From contig NZ_CP166730.1 of the NCBI RefSeq assembly GCF_041320665.1, positions 1-64,000 on the forward strand: a stretch of 64,000 nt of DNA, read 5' to 3'. Positions 46,189 through 55,037 of the stretch are shown here, one piece after another. Position numbers and translations under genes: made by a program. Positions within the stretch are counted from its first letter, which is position 1. Every line of letters begins with the position of its first letter. Source of the stretch: Comamonas sp. GB3 AK4-5 (GTDB lineage: Bacteria; Pseudomonadota; Gammaproteobacteria; Burkholderiales; Burkholderiaceae_C). The notes below the pieces were generated by a model. That model saw only the letters and a list, made by a program, of their open reading frames with translations, was not told the origin of the DNA and made no database searches.

Positions 46189-46297
46189 AGGCCAGAGACG
46201 CCGAGCAAGGGCCGCCCCGCAGCGAAGGTGTCGTCCCCCTTCCCGCAGTGCGCAGCAATGCGAGAGAAGGGGGAAGCAGCGAAGCTGCTCAGGGGGA
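46189..46297 (-). repeat. GC-rich directional repeat, family A copy 4
   Basis: Read on the minus strand it begins CCCCCTGAGCAGCTTCGCTG, then an inner hairpin of the TCTCGCATTGC type, GGGGGACGACACC, and ends near GGCCTGGGCC. It starts four bases after the stop of the binding-protein gene. Confidence 0.85.
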
Positions 46298-46301
46298 TGC
46301 A

Positions 46302-47486
46302 TCAGAGTTTTATCCAGTCGGAGGCTGGCAGCATCTTCTGGGCCTTCATATCGGCCTGGTAGACGCGGCCCACGGGGATGGAGTTGCCCTTGATGGTGAT
46401 GGGCGTGCCGATCAGGCCTCCGGTGTCGAAGTCCTTGAGGCTGTTGAGTCCTGCCTTGAGGTTGGCTCCCGTCAAAGGCTTGCCCGCGTCCAGGCAGCGC
46501 TTGGCCGACTCCAGGAACAGCATGGCCGCCAGAAAGCCCTGGATATAGGCCGTGCTCTGGTAAGTGGGGCGCAGGGCGCGGATCTTTTCCAGCATGGGCG
46601 CTTTTTCCGTGTCGTAGTAGTAGCGAAAAGGCATGACACCCATGAAGCCATCGCCGGCCTCGCCCATCTTCATCACGGTGGAGCTGTCCATGGTCCAGAA
46701 GGTGCCCATCCATTTGGACTTCATGCCCTGCTGTTTGCCCTGGCTGATGAACTCGGGAATGGGGGCCAGGATGTAGCCGTGGAAGATGGTGTAGTCGGGC
46801 GCGGCGCGGCGCAGCTTGATGACCTCGGTGGACACGTCCACGCTGCCTGCAGGCGTCATGATCTTGATGGCAACGGACAGGCCCAGCTTCTTGGCCTCGG
46901 CCTCGCTGCGCTCAATGGGGTCGCGGCCGAACTCGGAGTCTGAATAGACGAAGGCCACCTTGGCGCCCGGCTTTTCCTTGGCGATGTGCTTGAGCAGGAT
47001 GCCGAACATCTCCGTGTAGTCAGGGCCGACCAAAAACTGGTTGGGAAACTTCTTGGGGTCGTTGAGTTCGGAGGCGAAGGAGGCACCCGCCATCAAGATA
47101 TTGCCGTTGCGGTCCAGCTCGGGGTTGATGGTTTTGGCAAAGCCGGTGGAGTCGCCGTAGTAGAGGTTGACCTTGTTCTGGCTGGTGATCTTCTTGAATG
47201 TGGCCACCGAGACATCGACCTTGTAGCCCGTGTCTTCGCCCACGTATTTGACCTTGCGGCCCTTGATGCCGCCTGCGTCGTTGACGATCTTCACGTAGTC
47301 GGCAATGCCGGCATTGATGCCCACGCCTGCAAACGCAAACACGCCGGTCATGGGAATCGAGCCACCGATCACGATGTCTTCCCCCGCCTGGGCATGGGCC
47401 AGCATGGGAATGCCCAAAGGGGTGGCCATGGCGGCGCCAGCGGCGAGCAGCAGCGAGCGGCGGCGGGAATTTGGTTGGTTGTGCAT
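46302..47486 (-). CDS. ABC transporter substrate-binding protein (LivK type)
   Basis: This is the periplasmic receptor of the HAAT-type transporter. The 394-residue precursor begins MHNQPNSRRRSLLLAAGAAM, with a twin-arginine-like signal cut near AHAQA. The type I periplasmic-binding fold follows (IVIGGSIPMTGVFAFAG near 42, VNLYYGDSTGFAKTINPELD in part near 110). ATG 47486 is chosen for AAGGAGAC upstream; 11 further upstream codons are open. Ligand is unknown, but downstream enzymes suggest a carboxylic acid. Confidence 0.91.
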   Translation of the reverse strand: MHNQPNSRRRSLLLAAGAAMATPLGIPMLAHAQAGEDIVIGGSIPMTGVFAFAGVGINAGIADYVKIVNDAGGIKGRKVKYVGEDTGYKVDVSVATFKKITSQNKVNLYYGDSTGFAKTINPELDRNGNILMAGASFASELNDPKKFPNQFLVGPDYTEMFGILLKHIAKEKPGAKVAFVYSDSEFGRDPIERSEAEAKKLGLSVAIKIMTPAGSVDVSTEVIKLRRAAPDYTIFHGYILAPIPEFISQGKQQGMKSKWMGTFWTMDSSTVMKMGEAGDGFMGVMPFRYYYDTEKAPMLEKIRALRPTYQSTAYIQGFLAAMLFLESAKRCLDAGKPLTGANLKAGLNSLKDFDTGGLIGTPITIKGNSIPVGRVYQADMKAQKMLPASDWIKL

Positions 47487-47565
47487 GCTTGTCTCCTTGG
47501 TTTTTTTGAGGTGTGGCAACCGCTTGGTCCAAAGCAGCGGCGCCGGAGGCGCCGGGGAGGCTGCT

Positions 47566-48603
47566 TTAATTTCGGAAGGGCCACAGATGGAAGAAGCGGC
47601 GTATGCGCCGCCACATTTCTGCGAGCCCCAGCGGCTCGAACACCAGAAAACCGATGATCAACAGCCCGAACAGCATGGTGCGCACGGGCGAGAGAAACAC
47701 CGTGTACTCGCTGCCACCGGGCAGCAGGTCGACGATGAGCTTGAGCAGCTCGGGCACCATGGTCATGAAGACCGCGCCCAGAATGCCGCCCAGGATGGAG
47801 CCCATGCCGCCCACGATGATGGCTGCGAGGAAGAAGATGGACATCAGCAGCGGAAAGCTCTCGGGGGTGACCACGCGAAAGAAGTAGGCCCACAGCCCGC
47901 CGGCCACGCCCGCGTAGAACGAGGACAGTCCGAAGGACAGCAGCTTGTAGCGCAGCAGCGGTATGCCCAGCACCTCGGCAGAGATGTCCCGGTCGCGTAT
48001 GGCGATAAAGGCCCGGCCGATGCGGGTGCGAAACAGATTGGCCGCACCGATGAGCATGACGATGGTGACGGGCACGATCAGCCAGTACAGCCGAAACGAG
48101 GTGTCGAGCTCCATGCCGAACAGCTGGGCCGGCGGCATCGAGATGCCCGCGGTGCCACCCGTGATCGCCAGATTGGCAAACAGAAAGTGGGCAATGAACG
48201 AGGCCGCAATCGTGGCGATGGCCAGGTACAGGCCTTTGACGCGCAGCGACGGTATGCCCACCACGATGCCACCCACCATGGCCACCAGGCCGCCTGCCAG
48301 CAGGTTGACGGCAAAGGGCAGATTCCAGCGGGTCTGCAAAATGGCCACCGTGTAGGCGCCCAGCCCCATAAAGGCGGCCTGGCCCAGGCTGACCAAGCCG
48401 GTGTAGCCGGTCAGGATGTTGAGCCCCGTGGCGCTGGCCACGTTGATGGCGACCAGGCAGGCCAGGTAGAGCCAATAATCGCTGGCCACAAAGGGAAACA
48501 GCAGCAGCAGGGCGCCGGCAATGGCCAGCCACATTTTCTGCGTGCGGGAGTCGAACAGCGTTGCGTCGGCAACGTAGCTTTCCTTGAAGGTTCCTATGCG
48601 CAT
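47566..48603 (-). CDS. livM: Branched-chain-type ABC transporter permease LivM
   Basis: This is a membrane subunit of the HAAT importer. The 345-residue protein has eight to nine membrane helices. The conserved LNILTGYTGLVSLGQAAFMGLGAY region is near 63 and the cytoplasmic coupling loop RTRIGRAFIAIRDRDISAEVLGI near 195, each quoted in part by its start. ATG 48603 gives MRIGTFKESY, common in this subfamily, ten bases downstream of livH. The upstream extension of the frame has no membrane character. Confidence 0.92.
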   Translation of the reverse strand: MRIGTFKESYVADATLFDSRTQKMWLAIAGALLLLFPFVASDYWLYLACLVAINVASATGLNILTGYTGLVSLGQAAFMGLGAYTVAILQTRWNLPFAVNLLAGGLVAMVGGIVVGIPSLRVKGLYLAIATIAASFIAHFLFANLAITGGTAGISMPPAQLFGMELDTSFRLYWLIVPVTIVMLIGAANLFRTRIGRAFIAIRDRDISAEVLGIPLLRYKLLSFGLSSFYAGVAGGLWAYFFRVVTPESFPLLMSIFFLAAIIVGGMGSILGGILGAVFMTMVPELLKLIVDLLPGGSEYTVFLSPVRTMLFGLLIIGFLVFEPLGLAEMWRRIRRFFHLWPFRN

Positions 48604-48613
48604 TGCGGGTTTC

Positions 48614-49492
48614 CTAGAGACGTTCGATTTCGCGGGTGCCGAACAGGCCGTAAGGGCGCAGCATGAGGATGAGCACCAGCACGATGAAGGTGGCCAGCAG
48701 CTTGTATTCGCCGCCCAGATAAGAGCCGGCCAGGGCCTCGACCAGGCCGATGAGCAGCCCGCCAATGAGTGCGCCCAGCACGCTGTCCAGCCCGCCGACG
48801 ATGACCACCACCAGCACGGACAGACCGAATACGCCCATGGACGAAGAGATGCCGCCTATGGAGCCGACGATGATTCCCGAGACCGCGGCGATCATGGCCG
48901 AGACCACCCAGGACAGAGAGAACACGCGTGGGACGTTGATGCCCACCGAATAGGCCGCGGCCTGGTCGCTGGCCGTGGCGCGCAAGGCCACGCCACCGCG
49001 CCAGAAGCGAAACAGCAGCAGCACGGCGGCAATGAACACGCCCGCCACCACGGCACCCCAGGCCACCTTGGGCGCGAGAAAGGCCTCGCCTATGACGATG
49101 GGGTTGCTGGGCATGAACTCGATCAGGCGGCGCTGGTCGGCCGTCCAGATCATCTCCACCAGGCCCACCAGCACCGAGGCCAGGCCCACGGTGACCATGA
49201 ACACCGAGATTGGTGGCTCGCCCAGCAACGGGCGGATCATGGTGCGCTCTATGACCGCACCCAGCAGGCCCGTGCCCAGCACGGCGGCGGGAATGGCCAG
49301 CCACAGCGGCAGCGCGAACATGGAGGCAAAGGTGAAGAACAGATAGGCACCCACCATGAGCAGCTCGCCGATGGCGATATTGACCACGCGCGTGGCCTTG
49401 TAGACCATCACAAAGGCCAGGGCAGCCAGGGCGTACAGACCGCCGCTGGCCAGGCCTGTGAGGCTGATTTCAAACAGATAAGCCCAGTCCAT
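48614..49492 (-). CDS. livH: Branched-chain-type ABC transporter permease LivH
   Basis: This is the second membrane subunit of the importer. The 292-residue protein starts MDWAYLFEISLTGLASGG, has about eight hydrophobic segments and the coupling loop GVALRATASDQAAAYSVGINV near 185. Its ATG overlaps the livG stop by one base (TGATG), so both are translated together. The frame continues far upstream inside livG, but only this start gives a membrane protein of family length. Confidence 0.92.
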   Translation of the reverse strand: MDWAYLFEISLTGLASGGLYALAALAFVMVYKATRVVNIAIGELLMVGAYLFFTFASMFALPLWLAIPAAVLGTGLLGAVIERTMIRPLLGEPPISVFMVTVGLASVLVGLVEMIWTADQRRLIEFMPSNPIVIGEAFLAPKVAWGAVVAGVFIAAVLLLFRFWRGGVALRATASDQAAAYSVGINVPRVFSLSWVVSAMIAAVSGIIVGSIGGISSSMGVFGLSVLVVVIVGGLDSVLGALIGGLLIGLVEALAGSYLGGEYKLLATFIVLVLILMLRPYGLFGTREIERL

Positions 49493-50343
49493 CACGCGAC
49501 TCCTTGTGCCGTAGCGGCCGCTTGCAGTTTGCGGCGCAGCTCGCCCACATCGCCCGAGCCCAGATAGGCCCGGCCCACCTCGGGATCGGCCTGTACATGG
49601 GCCGGCAGGCCCTGGGCAATCACCTGCCCGAAATTGAGCACCACCACGTGATCGGACAGGTCCATGACCATGCCCATGTCGTGCTCGACCATGAGCACGG
49701 TGACGCCCCATTCGGCACGCACATCAAGGATGAAGCGCGCCATGTCCTCGGTCTCTTCGCGGTTCATGCCGGCCACGGGCTCATCGAGCATGAGGATCTC
49801 GGGCTGCATGGCCAGGGCGCGTGCCATTTCCACGCGCTTTTGCAGGCCGTAGGACAGTGCGGCCACGGGGGCGTGGCGGATATGGTCGATCTCCAGGAAA
49901 TCGATGATGCGCTCCTCGATGTCGCGGCGCAGATCGGCTTCTTCGCGGCGCGCACGGCCCATGTAGAGCAATGCATCGAAGACATTGGTTTTGAGGTGGG
50001 CGTGGCGACCCAGCTTGATGTTGTCCAGCACCGTCATGCCGCGAAATAGCGCAATGTTCTGGAAGCTGCGCCCCAGGCCCAGGCGGGCACGCTGCGGTGC
50101 GGGCACCCGGGTGATGTCCTGGCCGCGAAAGCGTATGGAGCCCCCGGTGGGCCGGTAAAAGCCCGAGATGGTGTTGAACAGCGAAGTCTTGCCTGCGCCG
50201 TTGGGCCCGATCACGGCGGTGATGGAGCCGGGCTGCACCGCAAAGCTCACCCCCGACAGCGCCTTGACGCCGCCAAAGGCCAGCGTGACGCCGTCCACTT
50301 GTAACAAAGGGGTGGACGCCCCCCGGATTGGTTTTGTCTCCAT
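49492..50343 (-). CDS. livG: Branched-chain-type ABC transporter ATP-binding protein LivG
   Basis: This is the first gene of the minus-strand operon. The 283-residue protein has Walker A VIGPNGAGKTSLFN near 40 and ALSYGLQKRVEMARAL near 160, a variant signature typical of LivG. Walker B ILMLDEPVAGMN near 182 and the family BCA_ABC_TP_C tail follow. It is divergent from the TetR gene with 130 bp between. Operon order is livG, livH, livM, binding protein, livF, ligase and then the beta-oxidation genes. Confidence 0.93.
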   Translation of the reverse strand: METKPIRGASTPLLQVDGVTLAFGGVKALSGVSFAVQPGSITAVIGPNGAGKTSLFNTISGFYRPTGGSIRFRGQDITRVPAPQRARLGLGRSFQNIALFRGMTVLDNIKLGRHAHLKTNVFDALLYMGRARREEADLRRDIEERIIDFLEIDHIRHAPVAALSYGLQKRVEMARALAMQPEILMLDEPVAGMNREETEDMARFILDVRAEWGVTVLMVEHDMGMVMDLSDHVVVLNFGQVIAQGLPAHVQADPEVGRAYLGSGDVGELRRKLQAAATAQGVA

Positions 50344-50379
50344 CGGTCTTCTGCTGCCATTTGTTTTTGTTAGAACAGG

Positions 50380-50418
50380 AATCTACTGGTGCGTAGATTG
50401 TTTACTCTCGAGTAGATT
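50380..50418. promoter_or_regulatory. Candidate TetR operator in the livG / tetR divergent promoter
   Basis: AATCTAC, six bases, GTAGATT forms a perfect 7-bp inverted repeat (50380-50399). A third GTAGATT follows at 50412-50418. It lies midway between the two divergent genes, in AT-rich DNA, as expected for an autoregulating TetR repressor. Confidence 0.6.
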
Positions 50419-50473
50419 CTGGTGGTAACACTCCACTTGGAGCATTGGTGATTTCCCCGGTGTAATACGAGCT

Positions 50474-51322
50474 ATGAAGAAGTTGACCGTCGAAACCAAG
50501 ACCCGTCGGAACAAAAGCAACCCGTCCACGGTGGATTCGCCCTGGGCCAGTGCCCCCGATCGCGAGCGCCAGCGTGAGGTCAAGCGCAATGCCGTGCTGC
50601 AGGCTGCAGCCCAGCTGTTCAATGAGCGCGGCTTTCATGCCACCTCGCTGGATGACATCGCTGCACGGCTGAACGTCAGCAAGCCCACGCTGTACTACTA
50701 CGTGAAGAACAAGGACGAGATCCTGTTGCAGTGCGTGAACAAGGGCCTGAGCATGACCCTGGAAGGCATAGAGGCCTCGCGCAAGGCAGGGGGCAAGGCC
50801 ATAGACCAGTTGCGCGCCTGCATGGAGGCGTATGCGCGCGTCGTCACCCTGGACTTCGGCATGTGCCTGATTCGCGTGGGTGACGAGCAGGTGCCTGCCG
50901 AAAGTCGCAAGGAGCTGCGGCGCCAGAAATCCGCCATAGACCAGGCTTTCAGGCGCCTGGTGGCCGAGGGGGTGAAGGAGGGCACGGTCGCGCCCTGTGA
51001 CCCCAAGATGACGGCCTTTGTGATTGCCGGTGCCTTGAGCTGGATAGGGCGCTGGTACCAGCCCGGGGGCGAGTACCCGGCCGAGGAGGTGGCCAAGCGC
51101 TGCATAGACACGTTGCTGGCGGGCGTGCTGCTGCGTGAGGATTCATCTGCAGCCGGGGGGCAGACCTCGGCACCCCAAACGCCGGCCAAAGCGGTCAAAG
51201 TGCAGGAGAAAGCCGAGGCCCGCAAGCCCGCTACCGCCCGGAAAGTGGCGGCAACGGCGGCCGCTGCGGCACAGAAGACCGTGGTGCCAAAGGCCGCGCG
51301 CAAGCGCACGGCCGGCGCTTGA
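50474..51322 (+). CDS. TetR/AcrR-family regulator with Ala/Lys-rich tail
   Basis: This is the probable repressor of the adjacent transporter and beta-oxidation cluster, released by a CoA ester or acid. The 282-residue protein has a basic N-terminal lead. A TetR helix-turn-helix (GFHATSLDDIAARLNVSKPTLYYY, quoted by its ends, near 58-80) follows, then a TetR_C ligand domain to about 225. The last 50 residues are unusual: low-complexity Ala, Lys, Pro and Thr (KAVKVQEKAEARKPATARK then KAARKRTAGA), like a histone H1 or AlgP tail. It could add non-specific DNA binding. Confidence 0.88.
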   Translation: MKKLTVETKTRRNKSNPSTVDSPWASAPDRERQREVKRNAVLQAAAQLFNERGFHATSLDDIAARLNVSKPTLYYYVKNKDEILLQCVNKGLSMTLEGIEASRKAGGKAIDQLRACMEAYARVVTLDFGMCLIRVGDEQVPAESRKELRRQKSAIDQAFRRLVAEGVKEGTVAPCDPKMTAFVIAGALSWIGRWYQPGGEYPAEEVAKRCIDTLLAGVLLREDSSAAGGQTSAPQTPAKAVKVQEKAEARKPATARKVAATAAAAAQKTVVPKAARKRTAGA

Positions 51323-51346
51323 ATCGGCGCCTGGCTGGGACCTGGT

Positions 51347-51820
51347 TTACTGCGGCCTGGTATCGGCCGGCTGGGCTGCCAGATCGTCCAGGATGGGGCA
51401 GTCGGGCCTGTCGTCACCGTGGCAGCAATGCACCAGGGTTTGCAATGTGCGCTGCATGGCCTGCATGGCCGCAATGCGCTCGCCCAGTTCGGTGATATGC
51501 CGCTGGGCAATGCGCTTGACCTGGCTGCTGGCCCGGCCCTGGTCTTGCCACAGGCCTAACAGGGTCGCGATTTCCTCCATGGAAAAGCCCAGATCGCGCG
51601 AGCGGCGGATGAAGCGCAGCGTGTGCACATCGGCAGGGCCGTATTGGCGGTAGCCGCTGTCGGTGCGCGCCACGGCGGGCAGCAGGCCCAGCGACTCGTA
51701 GTGGCGGACCATGCGTGCGGACACCCCGGCGCGCTGTGCTGCGTCTCCAATCGAGACCGGCCAGTGCACCGGAGGGGCCGTCTTAAGCGGCGACTTGGTA
51801 GCCTTCTTCGGAGATGGCAT
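51347..51820 (-). CDS. cueR: MerR-family copper-responsive regulator CueR
   Basis: This activator or repressor of copper-response promoters senses monovalent copper. The 157-residue protein has the MerR helix-turn-helix (SIGDAAQRAGVSARMVRHYE near 21-40) and a long dimerisation helix. The metal-binding loop CCHGDDRPDCPILDDL near 128-143 has its two Cys spaced as in CueR. ATG 51820 overlaps the copZ end by 38 bases. A GTG at 51769, after the copZ stop, is an alternative that removes 17 basic residues. Confidence 0.85.
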   Translation of the reverse strand: MPSPKKATKSPLKTAPPVHWPVSIGDAAQRAGVSARMVRHYESLGLLPAVARTDSGYRQYGPADVHTLRFIRRSRDLGFSMEEIATLLGLWQDQGRASSQVKRIAQRHITELGERIAAMQAMQRTLQTLVHCCHGDDRPDCPILDDLAAQPADTRPQ

Positions 51821-51980
51821 GGCGCAGGGCCTCGCGTGTGGCTTGGCTTTGCACCACCACCTTGTTCTGGCCGCGATCGATCTGGATCTGGGCGGCAGCG
51901 TCCACTTCGTGCAGGGCATTGGTAACGGCGCGCTCGCAGTGGCCGCAGGTCATTCCGCTGACTTCAAATACATGTTCCAT
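51783..51980 (-). CDS. copZ: Copper chaperone CopZ-like heavy-metal-associated protein
   Basis: This 65-residue single HMA domain protein starts MEHVFEVSGMTCGHCERAV. The GMTCGHC motif (residues 9-15) binds monovalent copper for delivery to partner proteins. ATG 51980 is chosen because the HMA fold begins there; ten upstream codons are open. It overlaps the cueR start on the same strand, so both form one unit behind a MerR-type promoter. No copper ATPase gene is present in the window. Confidence 0.85.
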   Translation of the reverse strand: MEHVFEVSGMTCGHCERAVTNALHEVDAAAQIQIDRGQNKVVVQSQATREALRHAISEEGYQVAA

Positions 51981-52037
51981 GGTGACGGTTCCTTGAGAGA
52001 AAAAAGGCATTCATTGCCGGGATGGGGGAATGATGAA

Positions 52038-52062
52038 GCTTGACATGATGGCAGAGTCAAGC
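52038..52062 (-). promoter_or_regulatory. MerR/CueR-type promoter operator of copZ-cueR
   Basis: On the minus strand GCTTGAC, 11 bases, GTCAAGC is a perfect 7-bp inverted repeat. It embeds TTGACT as the -35, with CATCAT 19 bases later as possible -10. The long 19-bp spacer is typical of MerR-family promoters. Confidence 0.65.
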
Positions 52063-52082
52063 GTTTGCAAGCGGTGTTCTCT

Positions 52083-52098
52083 GGTTTCACGTGAAACG
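52083..52098. promoter_or_regulatory. parS: parS site 1 (near-consensus)
   Basis: GTTTCACGTGAAAC is a perfect 14-bp palindrome; only the outermost bases of the 16-bp parS consensus differ. It lies upstream of the chemoreceptor gene in the otherwise empty 51981-52313 gap. Confidence 0.8.
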
Positions 52099-52313
52099 CT
52101 GTGCTTTGCAGTGCGCGCACACGCACTGTGCATCGGATACGACAGCTACTGAAATCCAGTGCTTTCACGTCAGTTTCCCTGGTCTACGGAAAGCGGATGT
52201 CTGGCAAACTTTGCCTTTCCATCCAGGATTTGCATTTTTTTGCATTCAAGGTCGACAAGGGCTGTGCAGGTACTGGATCCATTGGTTGTTAGAGCTTGCG
52301 GAGGTTGTCGGTC

Positions 52314-53993
52314 ATGAATGTTTTTGCGCTCATGCGGATGTTCACTATCAGGTTGCGCATGTTGGGTGCGATCGCCGTGGTGTTGCTGCTGCTTGGCATG
52401 CTGGGGGGCGCAGGAATGTGGGGAATGTTCCGCATCCAGTCCATGAGCCAGGACTTCCGCACCAGCTCGTATGAAAAGGTGCAACACCTGTCGCAGCTGC
52501 GGGCCAGCCTGGGACTGGTGCGCCAGTACGAGAAGGACATGATCATCCAGTACGAAAACCCGGAGCGCGTGACCAAGGCCAAGGCGTCGTGGATCCAGGG
52601 GCTGGAGCAGGTCAAGACGGTGGCCCAGCGGTTTGTGGGCGAGATCAGTGATGCGGATGACCTCATCGTCCAGGACCTGATGCAACGCATGAACAACTAC
52701 CAGAAGCTGTTTGAGCCGGTGGTGCGCCAGCTGGAGGCCAATGGCTATGACACGGCCACGATTGCCTATCGCATGGGCAACAAGGCCATGACCGAGCTGG
52801 CGGAAGTGGACGCCCTGGTGCAAAAGCTGGCCCAGGTGCTGCAGGATGAGGCCGATGCCGCCCAGCTGCGTGAGGCCACGGTGGCGGAGCAGACCCAGTG
52901 GCTGTTCCTGCTGTCGGTGGTGATCACCGTGCTGGTGGTGGCACCGCTGACGCTGCTGAACATGGTGTCCATTTGCCGCCCGCTGGAAGCGGTGCGCCGC
53001 ATGGCCCTGGCCATTGCCAAGGGCGATCTGTCGCAGCAGATACGGGTGGAAGGCAAGGACGAAGTGGCCGATCTGCAAAACGCTTTGAAGGAGATGCGCC
53101 ACAGCCTGAACCATATGGTGGGTCAGGTGCGCGATGCCAGCGGCAACATCGGCACGGCCAGCCAGGAAATTGCCACTGGCAACTCGGATCTGTCTTCGCG
53201 TACCGAGCAAACGGCCGGCAATCTGCAGCAGACCGTGGCGTCGCTGATGCAGCTGACCTCGACGGTGCAGCAGACCGCATCGTCTTCACAGCTGGCGAAC
53301 CAGCTGGCCAGCTCGGCCAGCGATACGGCATCGCGCGGCGGCGCCATCGTGCAGCAGGCGGTGCAGAGCATGCAGGACATCTCGGCCTCCAGCCGCAAGA
53401 TTGGCGACATCATTGGCCTGATCGACTCCATCGCCTTCCAGACCAATATCCTGGCGCTGAACGCGGCCGTGGAAGCGGCCCGCGCCGGTGAGCAGGGCCG
53501 TGGCTTTGCCGTGGTGGCTGGTGAGGTGCGCTCCCTGGCGGGTCGCAGTGCGGAAGCCGCCAACGAGATCAAGCGCCTGATCCAGACCAGCGTGACCGCC
53601 GTGGACGGCGGTGTGCGCCATGTGGAAGAGGCCGGCAAGACCATGCAGGAAATGGTGGATGGGGTGCGCCGTGTCGGCGACATCATTGGCGAGATCACGG
53701 CCGCCACCAGCGAACAGTCGGCCGGTATTGGCCAGCTGAACCAAGCGGTGGGCGATATCGACCGCATGACCCAGCAGAATGCGGCGTTGGTGGAGGAGGC
53801 ATCGGCCGCCGCAGACTCGCTGCGCGACCAAGCCGCACGTCTGTCTCAGGTGGTCAGCCAGTTCCACTTGGACCAGGCACTGCTGCATCAAGAGCATGCA
53901 CAAGGCGGCATGGCAGCCTCTTTTGCTGGCATGCCCGCACCGCGCAGCCCTGCGCGTGTGGCTGCCGCATCGGGACCAGCCTTGCTGCGCTGA
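52314..53993 (+). CDS. Methyl-accepting chemotaxis protein
   Basis: This transmembrane chemoreceptor signals to the CheA/CheW array. The 559-residue protein has a first membrane helix (residues 13-37) and a periplasmic four-helix-bundle sensor (about 40-195). A second helix (200-222), a HAMP domain (223-275) and a long cytoplasmic coiled coil follow. The coiled coil has the highly conserved tip [20 protein letters not shown] near 376-395. No NWETF methylase-docking pentapeptide is present at the C-terminus. ATG 52314 is chosen with GGAGG 10 bases upstream. Confidence 0.93.
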   Translation: MNVFALMRMFTIRLRMLGAIAVVLLLLGMLGGAGMWGMFRIQSMSQDFRTSSYEKVQHLSQLRASLGLVRQYEKDMIIQYENPERVTKAKASWIQGLEQVKTVAQRFVGEISDADDLIVQDLMQRMNNYQKLFEPVVRQLEANGYDTATIAYRMGNKAMTELAEVDALVQKLAQVLQDEADAAQLREATVAEQTQWLFLLSVVITVLVVAPLTLLNMVSICRPLEAVRRMALAIAKGDLSQQIRVEGKDEVADLQNALKEMRHSLNHMVGQVRDASGNIGTASQEIATGNSDLSSRTEQTAGNLQQTVASLMQLTSTVQQTASSSQLANQLASSASDTASRGGAIVQQAVQSMQDISASSRKIGDIIGLIDSIAFQTNILALNAAVEAARAGEQGRGFAVVAGEVRSLAGRSAEAANEIKRLIQTSVTAVDGGVRHVEEAGKTMQEMVDGVRRVGDIIGEITAATSEQSAGIGQLNQAVGDIDRMTQQNAALVEEASAAADSLRDQAARLSQVVSQFHLDQALLHQEHAQGGMAASFAGMPAPRSPARVAAASGPALLR

Positions 53994-54010
53994 TACGGCA
54001 CCGCATAGCA

Positions 54011-54038
54011 AAAGGGCTTCCATCTGGAAGCCCTTTTT
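54011..54038 (+). terminator. Rho-independent terminator after the chemoreceptor gene
   Basis: A 12-bp stem AAAGGGCTTCCA / TGGAAGCCCTTT with a two-base centre is followed by further T. Confidence 0.92.
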
Positions 54039-54092
54039 GTTTGACCAAATACCAGGATGCAAGGCCAATCCTGGTACATCAAACGGACGCAC

Positions 54093-54192
54093 CCTAAGCC
54101 AGGGCACCGCGCAAGGGCCGCCCCGCAGCGCTGGTGCCGTCCCCCTCCCGCGTAGCGAGAGAGGGGGAAGACGCGAAGCGGCTCAGGGGGGG
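54093..54192 (-). repeat. GC-rich directional repeat, family A copy 5
   Basis: Read on the minus strand it begins CCCCCCTGAGCCGCTTCGCG, has the inner palindrome CTCTCTCGCTACGCGGGAGG, then GGGACGGCACC, and ends GGTGCCCTGGCTTAGGG. It directly follows the GST stop codon. Confidence 0.9.
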
Positions 54193-54801
54193 TTATTTCA
54201 ACAAACCTTCGGCACGCATGGCCGCTTGCACGGCAGGGCGGCCCGCCATGCGACGGCGGAAAGCCTGCAAATGGCTGAGGTCGCCCAGGTCCGGACCCAC
54301 CATCTGGGTCCAGTTGGATACGGTGAAGAGATAGGCATCGGCCACAGAGAAGTCGGGGCCGGCCAGGTAGTCCTTGCCCGCCAGCTCCTGGTCCACCCAT
54401 TCAAAGCGCTTGCGCAGCTGGGCTTGCACGGTGGGTTTGTACTCGGCCGGTGTGTTGGGGTTGAACAGTGGCGCAAAGCCCTTGTGCAGCTCGGTGCCGA
54501 TAAAGGTCAACCACTCCAGCACGCGGTAGCGGGCCATGGTGCCGGCTGCGGGAATCAGTTTTTTGTCTGGTACCTGGTCTGCCAGGTACTGCACGATGGC
54601 AGGGCCTTCGCGCAGGGTCTGGCCATCATCCAGCACCAGGAAGGGCACATAGCCCAGCGGGTTGATGCTGTAGAAGTCGGTGCCGTCCTGGAGCTTGTGG
54701 CTCTTGGTACTGGCCAGAATGGCCTCGTAAGACAGGCCGGATTCCTCCAGCACGATATGGGGAGACAGCGAACAGGCGCCGGGGCTGTAGTAGAGCTTCA
54801 T
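54193..54801 (-). CDS. Glutathione S-transferase (beta-class-like)
   Basis: This enzyme conjugates glutathione to electrophiles. The 202-residue protein starts MKLYYSPGACSLSPHIVLEE, with the Cys10 and Ser residues typical of bacterial beta-class GSTs. It has the thioredoxin-fold NPLGYVPFLVLDDGQTLREG (near 49-68, with the cis-Pro) and a helical C-terminal domain (LAGPDFSVADAYLFTV near 146). ATG 54801 is used; 13 upstream codons are open but lack homology. A GC-rich repeat abuts its stop. Confidence 0.9.
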   Translation of the reverse strand: MKLYYSPGACSLSPHIVLEESGLSYEAILASTKSHKLQDGTDFYSINPLGYVPFLVLDDGQTLREGPAIVQYLADQVPDKKLIPAAGTMARYRVLEWLTFIGTELHKGFAPLFNPNTPAEYKPTVQAQLRKRFEWVDQELAGKDYLAGPDFSVADAYLFTVSNWTQMVGPDLGDLSHLQAFRRRMAGRPAVQAAMRAEGLLK

Positions 54802-54863
54802 GGTGTGTGGCATGCCCGAGAAAGGGCAGGGGTTGAACACCGCAACATGCTAGCGCAGGGGGC

Positions 54864-54879
54864 TGTTCCACGTGAAACA
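54864..54879. promoter_or_regulatory. parS: parS site 2 (consensus)
   Basis: TGTTCCACGTGAAACA matches the 16-bp parS consensus TGTTNCACGTGAAACA exactly. It lies in the gap between GST and mnmG. Confidence 0.92.
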
Positions 54880-55037
54880 GGCTGCGTAGCTGGGTCTAAA
54901 GTGTTGATTCAGAAGGGGCCAAAGACAAGCTCTGCAAAGGGTGGGAAAATCTAAGGTTCGCCATAAGCCCACCAACGCTTGCACGCTGTCCGCACTGATG
55001 CGCAGCTAGCGCCTGCCGCCAGCGACGGAGTTTGAAC

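Noticed and set aside
20856..54192. CRISPR array explanation for the repeated GC-rich units
   Set aside because: Copies are scattered over 33 kb, about 100 bp long, lie after different genes and have no regular spacers; no cas genes are present.
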